Positions 62,691 through 64,000 of a stretch of DNA of 64,000 bases are shown here, piece after piece (within the stretch, counting starts at the first letter, position 1; each line of letters opens with the position of its first letter). Below the pieces are notes generated by a model. It searched no databases. It was not told where the DNA came from and was given only the letters and a program-made list of their open reading frames with translations. Source of the stretch: Halobacteriales archaeon QS_9_68_17 (GTDB taxonomy: Archaea > Halobacteriota > Halobacteria > Halobacteriales > Natronoarchaeaceae); NCBI GenBank assembly GCA_003023565.1, contig PXSA01000011.1, positions 6,942 to 70,941 of the forward strand, read 5' to 3'. Both the position numbers and the translations under genes were made by a program.

Positions 62691-63211
62691 CGGGTATCAC
62701 CGGAGTCGGGTGCGTCGTTGATCACGTCGCGGGCCACTTGTCGTTCATTCGAGTCCCCTCTACGTAAACCCTTCCAAACCCGCGAAGACCGGACGACGGC
62801 GCGGACGGCGTCGCGGCGGTCCGCCGGGGGAACCCCCTCGTCCTGTAGCTCCTCGCGGAGGTCGGCGGTCAGTTCCGCCATCCCGCCGGCGCCGGCTATC
62901 TCGGCCTCGATCGACTCCCGGAGGTGCTTGCTCAGGGCCGGACTCGCCCCGCCGGTCGCCACGGCGGCGACGACGGGGTCGTCCCGGACCGTCGCGGGGG
63001 GGTCGAACCGGTCGACCCACTCCGCGATGTCGTCCGGCGTCGGCGACGCCCGGACCCGCTCGCTGTCGCCGAAGTCGGCGTCGCCGAAGTCGGGACTGAC
63101 GACGACCACGCGCGCCTCGCGGGCGAACCGGCGCGCCTTCCGCGCGCCGACGCGGCCGCCGCCGAACACCAGCACCGTCGCGCCGGTGAAGTCGTGGAGT
63201 AGCGGGATCAT
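62687..63211 (-). CDS. SirC-type precorrin-2 dehydrogenase with internal deletion
   Basis: The 174-residue protein begins MIPLLHDFTGATVLVFGGGR VGARKARRF, the NAD-binding Rossmann start of SirC/CysG-N. It ends with PALSKHLRESIEAEIAGAGG and the C-terminal helices. Between WVDRFDP and PATVRDDPVVAAVATGGASP about 40 residues (second half of the Rossmann fold, usually ending in NRADRSG and VVVPA) are absent. The frame is kept, and the join is inside CCCCCCCGCG, consistent with deletion between short CCCCGCG repeats. Activity is doubtful, though hemA and the ahb gene around it look intact. Confidence 0.8.
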   Translation of the reverse strand: MIPLLHDFTGATVLVFGGGRVGARKARRFAREARVVVVSPDFGDADFGDSERVRASPTPDDIAEWVDRFDPPATVRDDPVVAAVATGGASPALSKHLRESIEAEIAGAGGMAELTADLREELQDEGVPPADRRDAVRAVVRSSRVWKGLRRGDSNERQVARDVINDAPDSGDTR

Positions 63212-63215
63212 GCTG

Positions 63216-64000
63216 TCACTCCGCGGTGTTCGCCGTCGCGCGCTCCTCGATCCGGATCCCCGTCTTCTTGAGGATGCGCGTCGAGAACAGCGTGTCCCAG
63301 TCGTCGTCGCCCACGCCGTCGGACCCCGTCCGACGAGCCGAGGAAGGCTCCTCGTCGACGTCCCAGAACTCGGCCATGCGCTCGCGCACCTGCTCGATGC
63401 GGCGCTCGCTCTCCGCCTCGCTCCGGCCGTGGGTCATCGCGAAGAAGTTGTACGGCCAGACGCCCTCGTGGCGCGGTCGCCGGTAGCAGTGCGTGACGAA
63501 CGGGAGCGCCGCTATCTCGGGACCCACCTCGTCGACGACCTCGTCCGGCACGTCCCAGACGGTCATCCCGTTCTCCGTGTACCCCAGCGCGTAGTGGGTC
63601 GGGATGACGCCGATCCGGCGGATCTTCCCCTCCGCGTCGAAGCGCTTGACCGTCTCCAGCACCCAGTCGACGTCCGCGTCCAGCGCGTCCGCGACGTCAC
63701 GGTACGGCGTCGCGGAAACGGGCAGACCGTCCTGTATCTCGACCACGAGATCGCGCTCCGCGGGCGTCAGCGTCCCCGATCCGGTCGGCGTCACCGTCGG
63801 GCCGAGACCGGTGAGGTCGACGTCGCCGTCGGGGATCGGCCCGTCGACGTAGAACTTCGCCTCGACCCGGAACTCCCGCTGTTTCGGCAGGTTGTACGTC
63901 TCCTGTCCGGTCTCGGCCTCGACCTCGGCGAGCACCTCGTCGACGCGACCTTCGTCGGCAACCGAGACGACGAACCACATGTTCAGGTGCGGGTGCTCGC
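63216..64000 (-). CDS. ahbAB: Siroheme decarboxylase (AhbA/AhbB fused), 5' end outside window
   Basis: The frame continues off the right edge through EHPHLNMWFVV, so the ATG at 63980 is internal. The visible part includes an AsnC-like wing (EFRVEAKFYVDGP), then a second unit with TPAERDLVVEIQDGLPVSAT, DWVLETVKRFDAEGKIRRIG, and PTHYALGYTENGMTVWDV. RRPRHEGVWPYNFFAMTHGR is the siroheme decarboxylase signature with catalytic His. AhbAB removes two carboxyls from siroheme in the alternative heme pathway of archaea. The cluster order is ahb-sirC-hemA. Confidence 0.9.
   Translation of the reverse strand, partial: EHPHLNMWFVVSVADEGRVDEVLAEVEAETGQETYNLPKQREFRVEAKFYVDGPIPDGDVDLTGLGPTVTPTGSGTLTPAERDLVVEIQDGLPVSATPYRDVADALDADVDWVLETVKRFDAEGKIRRIGVIPTHYALGYTENGMTVWDVPDEVVDEVGPEIAALPFVTHCYRRPRHEGVWPYNFFAMTHGRSEAESERRIEQVRERMAEFWDVDEEPSSARRTGSDGVGDDDWDTLFSTRILKKTGIRIEERATANTAE

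Overview
The window is chromosomal DNA of an extremely halophilic archaeon (class Halobacteria). Base composition is very GC-rich, predicted proteins are strongly acidic, and many families are restricted to haloarchaea (DUF5802, DUF5815, DUF7282, DUF7110, DUF7126, DUF7847, LWR-salt protein, HalOD1 and HTH_10 remnants). Several starts have a TATA-like element 25-35 bp upstream, as in leaderless haloarchaeal genes. The genus cannot be fixed from sequence alone. I saw no rRNA, tRNA or CRISPR array.

Layout. 1-5 kb: an IS200/IS605-type tnpB running off the left edge, an ArsR-type regulator overlapping a secreted coiled-coil protein, DUF5802 and a Vms1-like peptidyl-tRNA hydrolase. 5-7.2 kb: a two-gene operon resembling the DgcN-DgcA D-glutamate catabolic pair. 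7.2-12.8 kb: a disrupted threonyl-tRNA-synthetase-like gene with an editing domain, two paralogous membrane proteins (one frameshifted), PspA and an alpha/beta hydrolase. 13.1-16.1 kb: pyrG-guaAB-DUF7126, tightly coupled. 16.1-20.4 kb: a decayed stretch with an orc1/cdc6 pseudogene, VapBC, a winged-helix fragment and a riboflavin synthase remnant. 20.4-28 kb: MoaB, an oxidoreductase, a triple-DUF7282 surface protein, IPP isomerase, a diacylglycerol-kinase-like protein and a broken PHP gene. 28.1-35.3 kb: an Lrp regulator with carA and carB on opposite strands, sharing a 10-bp operator core, and enclosing a mini zinc-finger gene, a frameshifted beta-propeller lipoprotein and a tnpB 3' remnant. 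35.3-43.2 kb: small haloarchaeal membrane and hypothetical proteins, a toxin-antitoxin pair with truncated toxin, an internally deleted phosphoesterase, GT2, DUF4112 and deoxyhypusine synthase. 43.3-47 kb: sensor/regulator pseudogenes, Nif3, a zinc-finger protein, and the agmatinase-like/eIF5A pair. 47.4-56.5 kb: V4R-like sensor, aldehyde dehydrogenase, aminotransferase, UbiB kinase, Hsp20, GIDE-like protein, FG-GAP surface protein and two small membrane proteins. 56.7-59.9 kb: two moeA genes separated by a 24-codon reading frame overlapping both. 59.9-64 kb: HAD phosphatase, LWR-salt protein, pterin dehydratase and the hemA-sirC-ahb tetrapyrrole cluster running off the right edge.

How genes work together. 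Nucleotide synthesis (carA, carB, pyrG, guaAB), molybdopterin synthesis (moaB, moeA1, moeA2), siroheme/heme synthesis (hemA, sirC, ahb) and eIF5A modification (eIF5A, agmatinase-like hydrolase, deoxyhypusine synthase) are the main metabolic themes. A striking property is how many accessory genes are broken. Some carry single-base frameshifts, several in or beside homopolymer runs. Others keep both ends of the protein but lack the middle (riboflavin synthase, SirC, phosphoesterase, PHP). Housekeeping genes are intact. Some frameshifts may be consensus errors, but the large internal deletions and multiply broken genes are hard to explain that way.
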